The notes: a model not told the origin generated them from the letters alone. 64,000 bases of DNA from an uncultured Pelagibacteraceae bacterium (GCA_902518595.1 CABYGR010000002.1:1-64000), one strand, 5' to 3'. Shown: positions 23,031 through 33,895, counted from the stretch's first letter. Numbers and translations are program-made.

Positions 23031-23683
23031 TAAAGAGCAGTTTCTTTTTTTATGTATTTGTCTAAACTTTTAACTAGTAAATCTTCATTTTTAGAAAAAA
23101 AATGATTAGCCGCTGGTATAGATTGAAAATCTACTTTAATTCCTTTTTGGGAACTTAATCTTTTATCTAAATCTGTAATATACTCAAGTGGAACCAATTC
23201 ATCTTTTTTACCATAAACTATTAAGCCAGAAGTTGGACATGGTGATAAAAAAGAAAAATCATAGACATTAGGTTGAGGTGATATTGCAATAAATCTATTT
23301 ATTTCAGGCCTTCTCATCAACAATTGCATTGCAATCAAAGATCCAAATGAAAATCCTGACACCCAACATTGTGAATTATCAAAATTTTCTCTTTCTAACC
23401 AATCTAGTGCTGCCGCAGCATCAGCTAGTTCGCCCTGACCATTATCAAATTCACCATCACTTTTTCCAACTCCTCTGAAGTTAACTCGACAAACTGAAAA
23501 ATCATTATCCATAAAAGTTTTGAAAGTTTCTACGACAACTTTATTATTCATGGTGCCTCCATACTGAGGATGTGGTTGCAAAACCAGAGCTATAGGAGAT
23601 GTATTTTTTTTACTTTTATAATATTTAGCTTCAAGCCTTCCTACAGGACCAGGTATAAATATTTCTAAAATTTTGTTGTCCAT
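23027..23683 (-). CDS. Alpha/beta hydrolase
   Basis: LVLQPHPQYGGTMNNKVV...NFRGVGKSDGEFDNG; GFSFGS nucleophile elbow. Confidence 0.85.
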   Translation of the reverse strand: MDNKILEIFIPGPVGRLEAKYYKSKKNTSPIALVLQPHPQYGGTMNNKVVVETFKTFMDNDFSVCRVNFRGVGKSDGEFDNGQGELADAAAALDWLERENFDNSQCWVSGFSFGSLIAMQLLMRRPEINRFIAISPQPNVYDFSFLSPCPTSGLIVYGKKDELVPLEYITDLDKRLSSQKGIKVDFQSIPAANHFFSKNEDLLVKSLDKYIKKETALY

Positions 23684-23766
23684 AATTGATATTGATTATT
23701 ATTCTCAAAAAAAAAATTACATTTATCACAACTGCGTCACAAAATGTTAGTTTTTTTTTATTAATG

Positions 23767-23791
23767 ATACTTGACTATTTTAGTCAGGTTT
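23767..23791 (+). promoter_or_regulatory. Candidate IscR type 1 binding site
   Basis: ATACTTGACTATTTTAGTCAGGTTT versus recalled consensus ATASYYGACTRWWWYAGTCRRSTAT (24/25 by eye), 26 bp before the iscR start. Confidence 0.8.
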
Positions 23792-23817
23792 ATATATACC
23801 CAATAAAATAAGCATTT

Positions 23818-24243
23818 ATGAAACTAACATCTAAAGGCAGATATGCGGTAATGGCTTTAGTGGATCTGGCAAGATTTGATAGCATCAACCCAGTTTCTCT
23901 TAGAGATATTTCTTTACGACAAGGTATTTCATTGGACTATTTAGAACAGATTTTCTCAAAATTAAGAAAAAAAGAAATAGTACAAAGTGTCAGAGGAACT
24001 CAAGGTGGATATGTTTTAAACAAAAAAGCTAGAGAAATAAAACTTACAAATATTTTTGATGCCGTAGATGAAAAAGTAAAAACTGTTCAATGTAAAAAAG
24101 AGTCAAAAAAAGGATGTACTGGGAAATTGACAAAATGTGTTGCACATAATCTTTGGGATGAATTAGAAAAACATATTAATGATTTTTTTAATGAAAAAAG
24201 TTTAGAAGATTTAGTTAAAAATAATAATGAAAAAAGAATTTAA
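23818..24243 (+). CDS. iscR: Rrf2-family Fe-S regulator IscR
   Basis: [18 protein letters not shown]; Cys3-His set C-x7-C-x6-C-x2-H; heads suf operon. Confidence 0.92.
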   Translation: MKLTSKGRYAVMALVDLARFDSINPVSLRDISLRQGISLDYLEQIFSKLRKKEIVQSVRGTQGGYVLNKKAREIKLTNIFDAVDEKVKTVQCKKESKKGCTGKLTKCVAHNLWDELEKHINDFFNEKSLEDLVKNNNEKRI

Positions 24244-24245
24244 AA

Positions 24246-25688
24246 ATGGATATTAGAGAAAAAAATATAGAAAATTTAAAAGATTATAAATATGGTTTTT
24301 CGACTGATATTGAAAATATCAGAGCTCCAAAAGGTTTAAATGAAACTGTAATTAAATTTATTTCAAATATTAAAAAAGAACCAAAATGGATGTTGGATTT
24401 TAGGTTAAAAGCTTTTGAAAGGTTTAAATTATTAAAAGAACCAGACTGGCAAAAACCTAAATATCCAAAAATAGATTATCAAGATTTATATTATTATTCA
24501 GCCCCTAAAAGCATGAGTGATAAACCAAAAAGTCTTGATGAATTAGATCCTAAACTTTTAGAAACTTACAAGAAACTTGGTATTCCATTACAAGAACAAG
24601 CAAGATTAAATGGTATTGCTGTTGATGCAGTTTTTGACTCGGTTTCTGTTGCAACAACTTTTAAAGAAGAATTAACCAAACAAGGGATAATTTTTTGTTC
24701 AATGTCAGAAGCTATACAAAAACATCCTGATTTAGTAAAAAAATATCTAGGAACTGTGATACCAACCACTGACCATTTTTTTGCTACTCTAAATTCTGCG
24801 GTATTTACAGATGGATCATTTGTTTATATTCCAGAAGGAATAAGATGCCCGATGGAACTTTCAACTTATTTTAGAATTAATGCTTCCGAGACAGGTCAAT
24901 TTGAAAGAACTCTTATTATAGCAGATAAAGGAAGTTATGTAAGTTATCTCGAAGGTTGCACTGCCCCTATGAGAGATGAAAATCAACTACATGCTGCGAA
25001 TGTAGAGTTAATTGCGTTAGATGACGCTGAGATAAAATATTCAACAGTTCAAAATTGGTATCCTGGTGATGAAAATGGAAAAGGGGGCATTTACAATTTT
25101 GTTACTAAAAGAGGATTATGCAAAGGCACTAATTCTAAAATTTCCTGGACTCAAGTTGAAACAGGCTCAGCTATAACTTGGAAATACCCAAGTTGTATTT
25201 TAAAGGGTGATAATTCAATAGGTGAATTTTATTCAATAGCAATTACCAACAATCATCAAAAAGCTGACACAGGAACTAAGATGATTCACTTAGGTAAAAA
25301 TACAAAAAGTAAAATTATTTCAAAAGGAATAAGTGCTGGATTTTCAGATATGACTTATAGAGGATTGGTTGATATTAATTCTAAAGCAAAAAATTCTAGC
25401 AATTATACTCAATGCGACTCTTTACTTATGGGAAATAAATGTGGTGCTCATACTGTTCCTTATATTAAAAATAAAAATTTTGACTCTAATATTGCTCATG
25501 AAGCAACAACATCAAAAATAAGTGAAGAGCAATTACATTACTGTCAGCAAAGAGGTTTAAGTCCAGAAGAGGCTGTAGGATTGATTGTTAATGGATTTTG
25601 TAAAGAAGTATTGCAACAATTACCTATGGAATTTGCAGTAGAGGCCCAAAAACTTGTAGGTATTAGTTTAGAAGGAAGTGTTGGCTAA
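24246..25688 (+). CDS. sufB: Fe-S cluster assembly protein SufB
   Basis: [22 protein letters not shown]; suf gene order. Confidence 0.96.
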   Translation: MDIREKNIENLKDYKYGFSTDIENIRAPKGLNETVIKFISNIKKEPKWMLDFRLKAFERFKLLKEPDWQKPKYPKIDYQDLYYYSAPKSMSDKPKSLDELDPKLLETYKKLGIPLQEQARLNGIAVDAVFDSVSVATTFKEELTKQGIIFCSMSEAIQKHPDLVKKYLGTVIPTTDHFFATLNSAVFTDGSFVYIPEGIRCPMELSTYFRINASETGQFERTLIIADKGSYVSYLEGCTAPMRDENQLHAANVELIALDDAEIKYSTVQNWYPGDENGKGGIYNFVTKRGLCKGTNSKISWTQVETGSAITWKYPSCILKGDNSIGEFYSIAITNNHQKADTGTKMIHLGKNTKSKIISKGISAGFSDMTYRGLVDINSKAKNSSNYTQCDSLLMGNKCGAHTVPYIKNKNFDSNIAHEATTSKISEEQLHYCQQRGLSPEEAVGLIVNGFCKEVLQQLPMEFAVEAQKLVGISLEGSVG

Positions 25689-26422
25689 TGCTTAAGATAA
25701 ATAATTTAAATGCTAACATTGATAGTAAGTCTATTTTGAAAGGTTTTTCCTTAAAGATTAATCCAGGAGAAGTGCATGCAATAATGGGTCCTAATGGATC
25801 AGGTAAGAGCACATTATCAAATATTTTATCTGGAAAAAAAGGGTATGATGTGACTGGAGAGATATTATTTGAAAATAAGAATTTATTCGATTTAGAAACT
25901 GAAGAAAGAGCACACCAAGGGATTTTTTTGGCTTTTCAATATCCACTAGAAATTCCAGGCGTTAATACAAACATTTTTCTTAAAACCTCTTTAAATGCAG
26001 TAAGAAAAGCTCGTGGAGAAAAAGAGCTAGATGCAATTGAATTTTTAAAACTTGTTAAAGAGAAAGCTAAAGATCTCAAATTTGATGAAGAAAAATTAAG
26101 CAGACAACTAAATGTAGGTTTTTCTGGTGGTGAAAAAAAGAAAAATGAAATTTTGCAAATGTCGATGTTGGCACCTAAGTTATCAATTTTAGATGAAACA
26201 GATTCAGGTTTAGACATTGATGCATTAAAAATTGTTGCAGACGGAGTAAACACACTCCGAAATAAGAAAAATTCATTTTTAATTATAACTCATTATCAAA
26301 GATTATTGGATTATATCAAACCAGACTTTGTGCATGTTTTAATAAATGGAAAAATAATTAAATCTGGTGGTCCAGAGTTAGCACTAGAGTTAGAAAAAAA
26401 AGGATATGAAAATTTTAATTAA
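25688..26422 (+). CDS. sufC: Fe-S cluster assembly ATPase SufC
   Basis: GPNGSGKSTLSNILSG; FSGGEKKKNEILQM. Confidence 0.96.
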   Translation: MLKINNLNANIDSKSILKGFSLKINPGEVHAIMGPNGSGKSTLSNILSGKKGYDVTGEILFENKNLFDLETEERAHQGIFLAFQYPLEIPGVNTNIFLKTSLNAVRKARGEKELDAIEFLKLVKEKAKDLKFDEEKLSRQLNVGFSGGEKKKNEILQMSMLAPKLSILDETDSGLDIDALKIVADGVNTLRNKKNSFLIITHYQRLLDYIKPDFVHVLINGKIIKSGGPELALELEKKGYENFN

Positions 26423-27670
26423 ATGACCGGACAAATTAAAACAGATTTTGAAAAAACAGTTAAAACTTCAGGTTTATCAGTTGATGATATAGAATTAAAA
26501 AAGAAATTCTTAGATAGATTTATTGCAGACGGTTTACCAAGTAGAAAAATTGAAAATTGGAAATTTTTAGACATTAATCAAATTATTCAAAAAAATATTG
26601 GAGAATTAAGTTTTTTTAATGACTACTCATCATCAAATAAAATAGATACATCAATTTTTATAAGTGGATTAGAACATAATAAAATTGTCTTTATTAATGG
26701 CAAGGTTGAAAAAATTGATTTCAGTTATGAAGAGAAAGAAAAAATAGAAATTAATGAAAGTTTTAAATTAGAGGATAAATTAGAAAATAGTAATTCATTA
26801 GTTGATTTAAATGGCGCATTCAGTAGTAAAATTTACAAAATTTTAATTAAAAAAGACTATTCTCTTAAAAAACCATTGATTGTTTATCACTCAACAAATA
26901 ATAAGATTAAATCAAAAAATATTAACTTAAGACTAGAGTTTAAACTAGAACAAAATAGCTCTTTAAGATTGATTGATAATTTTAATCATACTGCAGAACA
27001 AAATTTTATCAATATTTTTTATAATTTTGACTTAAAAAAAAATGCAGTTTTAAAGAATTTTAAAGTTGATAAAATACAAAATAAAAATATTACGTATTCT
27101 TATAATAATATAAATCAAGCTGAAAACAGTATTTCAGAAACATTCATATTATCTTGTGGATCTAGTTTTTTAAAGAACGAGATTAATTGTAATTTAATCG
27201 GTAAATATTCTTCAGCATTTGTGAATGGTATTTTTTTATTAACTGATAATCAACAACATGAAATTAGAACAATAATAAACCATTTAGTTGAAAATACAAA
27301 AAGCTATCAGTTAATTAAAAGTGTTCTTGGAAAAAAATCTAAGGCTGTGTATCAAGGAAAAATATTCGTTAATTCAGAGGCCCAAAAAACAGATGGTTAT
27401 CAATTAAGTAAAGCAATATTGTTGGATGAAACATCAGAATTTAATGCAAAACCAGAATTAGAGATTTATGCTGATGATGTAAAATGCTCTCATGGATCAG
27501 CTTCTGGAAGCTTAGATGAAAACTCAATATTTTATTTAATGACTAGAGGACTTAACTATCATCAATCTAAAGAATTATTGATTAACGGATATATACTTGA
27601 AGTAATTGAAAAAATTACCGACTCAGAAATTAAAAATTTAATTAAAAACATAATTGGATTAAAAGAATGA
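26423..27670 (+). CDS. sufD: Fe-S cluster assembly protein SufD
   Basis: C-terminal KPELEIYADDVKCSHGSASGSLDENSIFYLMTRGL; operon context. Confidence 0.93.
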   Translation: MTGQIKTDFEKTVKTSGLSVDDIELKKKFLDRFIADGLPSRKIENWKFLDINQIIQKNIGELSFFNDYSSSNKIDTSIFISGLEHNKIVFINGKVEKIDFSYEEKEKIEINESFKLEDKLENSNSLVDLNGAFSSKIYKILIKKDYSLKKPLIVYHSTNNKIKSKNINLRLEFKLEQNSSLRLIDNFNHTAEQNFINIFYNFDLKKNAVLKNFKVDKIQNKNITYSYNNINQAENSISETFILSCGSSFLKNEINCNLIGKYSSAFVNGIFLLTDNQQHEIRTIINHLVENTKSYQLIKSVLGKKSKAVYQGKIFVNSEAQKTDGYQLSKAILLDETSEFNAKPELEIYADDVKCSHGSASGSLDENSIFYLMTRGLNYHQSKELLINGYILEVIEKITDSEIKNLIKNIIGLKE

Positions 27671-28884
27671 ATTTAGATAATATCAAAAAGGAATTTCCTA
27701 TTTTCGATGAAAAAATTCAAAATAATGATTTAGTTTATCTAGATAGTGCTAATTCATCTCAAAAACCTAAGGTAGTTATAAATAGAATTAATGAATTTTA
27801 TACAAAACAGTTTTCAAATGTAGGAAGAAGTGTTCATTATTTGGCTGTTGCAGCTACAAATTTGTACGAGAATACTAGATCTTCAGTTCAGAAATATATT
27901 AATGCGAAAGATAAAAATGAGATTATTTTTACAAAAGGTGCAACTGAAGCTCTAAATTTAGTGGCAAATACTCTTGGTCAAAAATATTTAAATGAAGGAG
28001 ATGAAATAATACTAACTGAGCTAGAACATCATTCTAATTATGTTCCTTGGCATTATTTAAGAAAATCGAAGAACATAAAGATTAATTTTGCCGAAATAAA
28101 TGAGGCTGGAGAAGTGCCAATAGAAAATATTGAGAAGCTAATAACTCCTAAAACAAAAGTTATAGCCATTAATCACTTGTCAAATGTTACTGGTGCAATT
28201 TTACCTATCAAAGAAATAACAGAACTTGCACATTCAAAAGGAATTATTGTTGTAGTTGATGGTTGTCAGGGTGCACCTCATTTAAAATTAGATATGCAAG
28301 AACTTGATTGTGATTTTTATGCAATTTCTTGTCATAAAATGTATGGACCAACTGGTCTCGGAATATTATATGGAAAAAAGAAATGGTTAGAGGAACTTCC
28401 TCCCTATCAAGGTGGAGGAGGAATGATTAGAGAAGTTAAGAAGGATAGAATTACATATGGAGATCTACCAAATAAATATGAGGCAGGAACTATGGCTACA
28501 GCTCAGGTGATAGCTTTTGATCAATCTATTAAGTTTTTAGAAAGTATAGGAATTGAAAATATTATTAAACATGAAAAAGAATTAATTGAATATGGTCAAG
28601 AGATATTAAGAAAAAATAATTCAGTAAAAATAATTGGCAATCCAAAAAATAAAGGTGGAGTTTTGTCATTTACTATTGAAGGTGTACACCCTCATGACAT
28701 AGCAACTATTTTAGATGAAGATGGTGTTGCAATAAGAGCAGGTCACCATTGTTGTCAAATATTACATGATAAACTTGAAATTCCAGCAAGTGCTAGAGCT
28801 TCTATAGGTGTATATAATACCAAAGAAGATTTTGACCAATTAAATGAATCAATTAACAAGTGTAAAAAAATTTTTGATCTATAA
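27667..28884 (+). CDS. sufS: Cysteine desulfurase SufS
   Basis: SCHKMYGPTGLGILYGKK (PLP Lys); RAGHHCCQ. Confidence 0.95.
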   Translation: MNLDNIKKEFPIFDEKIQNNDLVYLDSANSSQKPKVVINRINEFYTKQFSNVGRSVHYLAVAATNLYENTRSSVQKYINAKDKNEIIFTKGATEALNLVANTLGQKYLNEGDEIILTELEHHSNYVPWHYLRKSKNIKINFAEINEAGEVPIENIEKLITPKTKVIAINHLSNVTGAILPIKEITELAHSKGIIVVVDGCQGAPHLKLDMQELDCDFYAISCHKMYGPTGLGILYGKKKWLEELPPYQGGGGMIREVKKDRITYGDLPNKYEAGTMATAQVIAFDQSIKFLESIGIENIIKHEKELIEYGQEILRKNNSVKIIGNPKNKGGVLSFTIEGVHPHDIATILDEDGVAIRAGHHCCQILHDKLEIPASARASIGVYNTKEDFDQLNESINKCKKIFDL

Positions 28885-29348
28885 TGAATTTAAAAGAATT
28901 ATATCAAGAAATAATTTTGGAACATGGTAAGAATCCAAGAAATTTAAGAAAGACTGAAAATTTTAATAAAGATGCACAAGGTAAAAACCCATTATGTGGT
29001 GACAATGTTCATGTTTATTTAAAACTAAATGATCAAAGAAAAGTTGAAGATATCTCTTTTGAGGGTAGTGGATGTGCAATTTCAATGGCATCTGCTTCAA
29101 TTATGACAGATCTAATAAAAGGGAAAAGCGATAATGAAGCTAAGGAAATTATTGAAGATTTTTTGGGAATGATAAAAGAAAACCCTGAATTAAAATCAAA
29201 TATATTAAAAGAAGATGATAAAACAAAGTTAATGTGCTTATCAGGAGTTAAACAATATCCAATGAGAGTTAAATGTGCTACATTATCTTGGCATACTTTA
29301 GTTTCTGCAATGGAGAATGATGGAAAAGAGATTAGCACAGAAAGTTAG
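28884..29348 (+). CDS. sufU: SUF scaffold/sulfur-transfer protein SufU
   Basis: LYQEIILEHGKNPRN; NPLCGDNV; FEGSGCAISMASASIM. Confidence 0.93.
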   Translation: MNLKELYQEIILEHGKNPRNLRKTENFNKDAQGKNPLCGDNVHVYLKLNDQRKVEDISFEGSGCAISMASASIMTDLIKGKSDNEAKEIIEDFLGMIKENPELKSNILKEDDKTKLMCLSGVKQYPMRVKCATLSWHTLVSAMENDGKEISTES

Positions 29349-29354
29349 TATTTT

Positions 29355-29651
29355 ATGGAAGTAAAAAATAAAATTATCAATGAAATTAGTAAAATTTATG
29401 ATCCAGAACTACCTGTAAATATTTATGAACTTGGTTTAATTTATGATATTAAAGTAGAAGGCCGAAAAGCTGAAATTAAAATGACATTAACTACCCCAAA
29501 CTGTCCAGTTGCAGAAAGTTTACCTAAAGAAGTTAAAGAAGGAGCAATGCAAGTAGAAGAAATTGATGATGTAGATCTTCAATTAGTTTGGGATCCTCCC
29601 TGGACTAAAGATATGATGTCTGATGCTGCTAAACTGGAGTTAAATTTATAA
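29355..29651 (+). CDS. SufT-like MIP18/DUF59 protein
   Basis: YDPELPVNIYELGLIYDI; TTPNCPVAESLP; WDPPWTKDMMSDAAKLELNL. Confidence 0.92.
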   Translation: MEVKNKIINEISKIYDPELPVNIYELGLIYDIKVEGRKAEIKMTLTTPNCPVAESLPKEVKEGAMQVEEIDDVDLQLVWDPPWTKDMMSDAAKLELNL

Positions 29652-29986
29652 TGAATCCTGTAATAAAACTCAGTGATAATGCTGCATTAAGAATTAAAGA
29701 AATAATGTCTAGTGCTCAAAAAGATTCTATAGGTTTAAGAGTCTCTGTTAAATCAGGAGGTTGTGCAGGAATGTCTTATTTTCTAGAATATTCTAAAGAA
29801 ATTAATCCAAATGATGAAGTAGTAGAGGATAAAGGTGTTAAAGTTTTTATAGATTCAGCTGCCGTTATGTATTTACTAGGTACAGAGATGGATTATAAAA
29901 AAGAGGAATTTTCATCTACTTTTGTCTTTAATAACCCCAATGAAACCGAGAGGTGTGGTTGTGGGGAGTCCTTTAAAATAGATTAA
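29651..29986 (+). CDS. sufA: A-type Fe-S assembly protein (SufA/IscA family)
   Basis: SGGCAGMSY; ERCGCGESF. Confidence 0.92.
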   Translation: MNPVIKLSDNAALRIKEIMSSAQKDSIGLRVSVKSGGCAGMSYFLEYSKEINPNDEVVEDKGVKVFIDSAAVMYLLGTEMDYKKEEFSSTFVFNNPNETERCGCGESFKID

Positions 29987-30017
29987 ACAACAGTATCCCG
30001 TAAGTTGCATAGCAGTA

Positions 30018-30046
30018 TTGCATAATATGCATATCTAGTGTATAAG
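30018..30046 (+). promoter_or_regulatory. Candidate sigma70-type promoter for the small ORF at 30053
   Basis: TTGCAT - 17 bp - TATAAG; overlaps palindrome TGCATA-A-TATGCA (30019-30031). Confidence 0.5.
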
Positions 30047-30052
30047 ATAAAT

Positions 30053-30223
30053 ATGAATAAATTTGAATTTAAAAATCTTGTTAAAAACCTTAAAGATTCT
30101 TTAAAAGAAAAAACTTTTTTTAAAGATCTTCGAAAAGAAGTAAATACTGGTGCAAACGGTACACAGGATTACGTTGTTAAAAAAGGTACTAACAAAAATA
30201 CAATTGCTACTACGCGACAGTAA
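30053..30223 (+). CDS. Small basic hypothetical protein
   Basis: ORF MNKFEFKNLVKNLKDSLKEK...; promoter-like upstream sequence; stop abuts glnA stop convergently. Confidence 0.55.
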   Translation: MNKFEFKNLVKNLKDSLKEKTFFKDLRKEVNTGANGTQDYVVKKGTNKNTIATTRQ

Positions 30224-31630
30224 TTAACTACTGTAATACATCTCAAATTCTACTGGATGAGGTGCATGCTCAAACTTGTGAATTTCTTCAAACTTAAGTG
30301 CAATGTAAGCATCTATTTGATCGTCAGTAAATACATTACCTTGAGTTAAAAAATCTCTATCTTTATCTAAACTTTCCATCGCTTCTCTTAATGATCCACA
30401 AACTGTTGGGATAGCCTTAACTTCTTCTGGTGGTAAATCATATAAATCTTTATCAAAAGACTCACCAGGATGTATTTTATTCTTAATTCCATCTAATCCA
30501 GCCATCAACATCGCTGCAAATGTTAGATATGGATTTCCAGAAGCGTCAGGAAATCTAATTTCACATCTTGCACCCTTTTTACTCAAAGTAATTGGAATAC
30601 GACATGAGGCAGATCTATTTCTAGCAGAGTAAGCTAATAATACAGGAGCTTCAAAACCAGGAACTAATCTTTTGTAACTATTAGTTGTTGAGTTAGCAAA
30701 TGCATTAATTGCTTTAGCATGTTTTAAAATTCCACCAATATAATGTAATGCTGTTTCTGACAATCCAGCATAAGCATCACCAGAAAATACCGGTTTATCA
30801 CCTTTCCAAATTGATTGGTGAATATGCATTCCAGATCCGTTATCACCTGCAACCGGTTTAGGCATGAAAGTTGCAGTTTTTCCAAAAGAGTGAGTTACCA
30901 TTTGTACAACATATTTATAAAGTTGAACGTTGTCTGCTTGGTTAACTAAAGTTCCAAAGTACATTCCAAGTTCATGTTGACTAGGAGCTACTTCGTGGTG
31001 GTGTTTTTCAACTTTAATTCCAACTTCTTTTAAATTTTTTAGATATTCTCCACGCATATCTTGTTCACTATCAACTGGAGGAACTGGGAAGTAACCACCT
31101 TTCACTGGAGGTCTGTGACCCATATTTCCATTTTCATATTCTTTACCAGAATTATAAGGACCTTCTTTACTATCAATTTTAAATCCACATTCATTCATAT
31201 CATTTTTAATCCTAACATCGTCAAAAACAAAAAATTCAGGTTCAGGACCAAAAAAAGCTTTATCGCCAACTCCTGATGATTTTAAATATTCTTCAGCTTT
31301 TTTAGCTACACCTCTTGGATCTCTCTCGTATGGAGTTTTCTTTACAGCATCTAAAATATCACAAAAAATAACTGCAGTATTATGAGATGTAAAAGGATCT
31401 AAAAAAAATCTTGATGTATCAGGTTTTAAAATCATGTCAGACTCGTTAATAGCTTTCCAACCAGCTATAGAGGACCCATCAAAAAAAACACCGTCTTTTA
31501 ACATTTCTTCATCAACTACAGAAGTGTCCATAGTTAAGTGCTGTAATTTTCCCCGTGGGTCAGTAAATCTTAAATCTACAAATTCAACTTCTTTATCTTT
31601 AATAAATTTTAAAACATCGCTAGCACTCAT
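30224..31630 (-). CDS. glnA: Glutamine synthetase type I
   Basis: [39 protein letters not shown]; adenylylation-region [17 protein letters not shown]. Confidence 0.97.
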   Translation of the reverse strand: MSASDVLKFIKDKEVEFVDLRFTDPRGKLQHLTMDTSVVDEEMLKDGVFFDGSSIAGWKAINESDMILKPDTSRFFLDPFTSHNTAVIFCDILDAVKKTPYERDPRGVAKKAEEYLKSSGVGDKAFFGPEPEFFVFDDVRIKNDMNECGFKIDSKEGPYNSGKEYENGNMGHRPPVKGGYFPVPPVDSEQDMRGEYLKNLKEVGIKVEKHHHEVAPSQHELGMYFGTLVNQADNVQLYKYVVQMVTHSFGKTATFMPKPVAGDNGSGMHIHQSIWKGDKPVFSGDAYAGLSETALHYIGGILKHAKAINAFANSTTNSYKRLVPGFEAPVLLAYSARNRSASCRIPITLSKKGARCEIRFPDASGNPYLTFAAMLMAGLDGIKNKIHPGESFDKDLYDLPPEEVKAIPTVCGSLREAMESLDKDRDFLTQGNVFTDDQIDAYIALKFEEIHKFEHAPHPVEFEMYYSS

Positions 31631-31771
31631 TTTCTCTCCTTTATAATTCTGAACGTTGTATTACCAAAAAAAGACTGATAATTAATGCTCTTTTACTTAA
31701 TAACACCTATGCAATTTTTACATAAATGTATAATTAAAAGCCTAAAAAAACTAACAATTAAAAGTTGAATA

Positions 31772-32251
31772 ATGACTTTATTAGACAAAGAGCCAGTTAA
31801 AAGAGTTGAGAATATATTAAAGGAATTTGATGCAATGCAAAAAGTTATTGTACTAGACACCTCCGCTAGAACTGCTCTTGAGGCTGCCTCATCTTTAGGT
31901 TGTGAAGTTGGCGCTATTGTTAAAAGTTTACTTTTTAAAACAGAGAATTCATTCACTTTATGCTTGGTAGCAGGAGATAAAAAAGCATCACTTAATAAAA
32001 TAAAGAAAACATTAGATATTAAAGATGTATCTATGGCTTCAGCTGAGGATGTTAAAAATATTACTGGATATACTATTGGTGGAGTTTCTCCAATAGGTCA
32101 TTCAAATAAAATTGATATTTTTATTGATAAATCTTTAGAAAGATTTACATCCCTTTTTGCGGCCGCAGGCCATCCAAACTGCGTTTTTAAAATAGATTTC
32201 AAAAATTTACAAAAAATTACTAATGGTTCGATTAAAGAAATAACAGAATGA
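31772..32251 (+). CDS. YbaK/EbsC-family aminoacyl-tRNA deacylase-like protein
   Basis: CEVGAIVKSLLFK; GYTIGGVSPIGH. Confidence 0.88.
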   Translation: MTLLDKEPVKRVENILKEFDAMQKVIVLDTSARTALEAASSLGCEVGAIVKSLLFKTENSFTLCLVAGDKKASLNKIKKTLDIKDVSMASAEDVKNITGYTIGGVSPIGHSNKIDIFIDKSLERFTSLFAAAGHPNCVFKIDFKNLQKITNGSIKEITE

Positions 32252-33132
32252 GACAACCAAAGTTACTTGATTATTTATTATTAGTTTTACTTGCACTAAT
32301 CTGGGCCTCAGCTTTTTTTAATATAAAAATTGCTACTTATTCTTTTGGACCTGTAACAATTGCTTTTTTAAGAGTTTTTTTTGGCGCAATTCCAGTTTTA
32401 TTACTTTGTTATTATAAAGATATTAAAATAGAAGCTTTCTCAAAAGATTGGCATTGGTTTGCAATGATCGGGTTCATCAATTTAGTTGCACCATTTTTTT
32501 TAATTGCCTATGGAGTAAAATCTGTTCAAAGCAATTTAGCAGCCATCTTAATGTCAACAACACCTTTGAGCTCAACTGTGTTAGGTCATTTTTATACAAA
32601 AAATGAAAAATTTAATTATATTAAAACTTTTGGAATTTTAATTGGATTTTCGGGAATACTTTATTTATTTTCAGATAATCTACTGATTGATGATAATAAT
32701 TTTTTGTCTGCGTTATTAATTCTTCTCGGCTCCACTTGTTATGTTGTTGGAGGTGTTTTAACTTTAAAAATTAGTAAAAAGAAAAATGAAAATGTAACAG
32801 GTTCAATATTAATTTGGGCAGTCATTATTTTAATTCCTTTAGTGAGTTTTGTTGAACAACCCTGGAATGTTATACCAAGATTGGACTCTACAATCTCAGT
32901 TGTCTATCTAGGATTAGTTTCTACTGGAGTTGCTTGGTTATTAAGATTTAGAATTTTGGTTAAAAATGGTTTGATTTTCCAATCTCAAGTTTCGTATTTG
33001 ATTCCTATTTTTGGAACAATTTTGAGCTACATATTTTTAAAAGAATTAATCACAACTAAGGTATTAATTTCATTAATAGCAGTTTGTATTGGTATTTATT
33101 TTGTTAGAAAAGCAGATTACAAAAAAAATTAA
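32248..33132 (+). CDS. EamA-family (DMT) transporter
   Basis: Multi-TM; LALIWASAFFNIKIA; duplicated EamA layout. Confidence 0.88.
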   Translation: MRQPKLLDYLLLVLLALIWASAFFNIKIATYSFGPVTIAFLRVFFGAIPVLLLCYYKDIKIEAFSKDWHWFAMIGFINLVAPFFLIAYGVKSVQSNLAAILMSTTPLSSTVLGHFYTKNEKFNYIKTFGILIGFSGILYLFSDNLLIDDNNFLSALLILLGSTCYVVGGVLTLKISKKKNENVTGSILIWAVIILIPLVSFVEQPWNVIPRLDSTISVVYLGLVSTGVAWLLRFRILVKNGLIFQSQVSYLIPIFGTILSYIFLKELITTKVLISLIAVCIGIYFVRKADYKKN

Positions 33133-33882
33133 TTAAGTGATTAATATTTTAAACCCCATCCTTAAAGCTACTAAGATAACTAAAAGTGATGTGATTAAAA
33201 CAAGAGTTCTATTAGAAAAAATTTTTAAATTTAAGTAATTTCCAATTAGACCTCCTATTAAAACAACTATAAATAGTGGTAAATATGATATTAACTCATT
33301 TATTACATTTTCTTTTGTTAATTGTCCGAAAACTCCAGAAATTGAATTAATAAGAATAAATAATGATGCTGTAGTTACAATATTTTTCGGTTTATCAGCT
33401 TTTAATAAAAAAAGTATTGGACTTAAAAATATTCCCCCTCCAATACCTACCAACCCAGAAATAAGCCCAAGAAATGAACCTATTAGTATTGAAATAAAGT
33501 AATTTAGCTTTTTGACTATAATTTTTTTATCTTCATAAGCTTTATTATTTATTAATAATAAAATTCCCGCAAATGATAAAACTAAAAATAATAAAATTTC
33601 AAAAATTTCCTTTTCAATTATTAAAGTGCCACCAATAAAAGCTGAAGGGATTGAGCCAATTAAAAAAGGTAAGAGTAATTTAAAATTATAATTTCCAGCT
33701 TTTATATAATTAATAGAATTTCCTGTAACTACAATTATATTACAAAATAAGGCTATGACTGGAAATATATAGTAAGGGATATTCCATATTAATAATAATG
33801 CTAAATAAGTAGATCCACCACCAAAACCAACACTTGAATACAAAATAGCTGTTATAAAAAATAAAATTGATAATATAATCAT
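33133..33882 (-). CDS. TauE/SafE (TSUP) family permease
   Basis: Multi-TM; SVGFGGGSTYLALLLI and GLVGIGGGIFLSPILFL. Confidence 0.88.
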   Translation of the reverse strand: MIILSILFFITAILYSSVGFGGGSTYLALLLIWNIPYYIFPVIALFCNIIVVTGNSINYIKAGNYNFKLLLPFLIGSIPSAFIGGTLIIEKEIFEILLFLVLSFAGILLLINNKAYEDKKIIVKKLNYFISILIGSFLGLISGLVGIGGGIFLSPILFLLKADKPKNIVTTASLFILINSISGVFGQLTKENVINELISYLPLFIVVLIGGLIGNYLNLKIFSNRTLVLITSLLVILVALRMGFKILIT

Positions 33883-33895
33883 TTAAAAAATTATT

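Noticed and set aside
25936-26253. 105-aa minus-strand ORF inside sufC
   Set aside because: Antisense to conserved ABC ATPase motifs; no independent coding evidence.
31631-31771. Possible structured RNA leader upstream of glnA
   Set aside because: Only AT-rich sequence with an RBS-like AGGAG; no convincing GC-containing stem found by eye.
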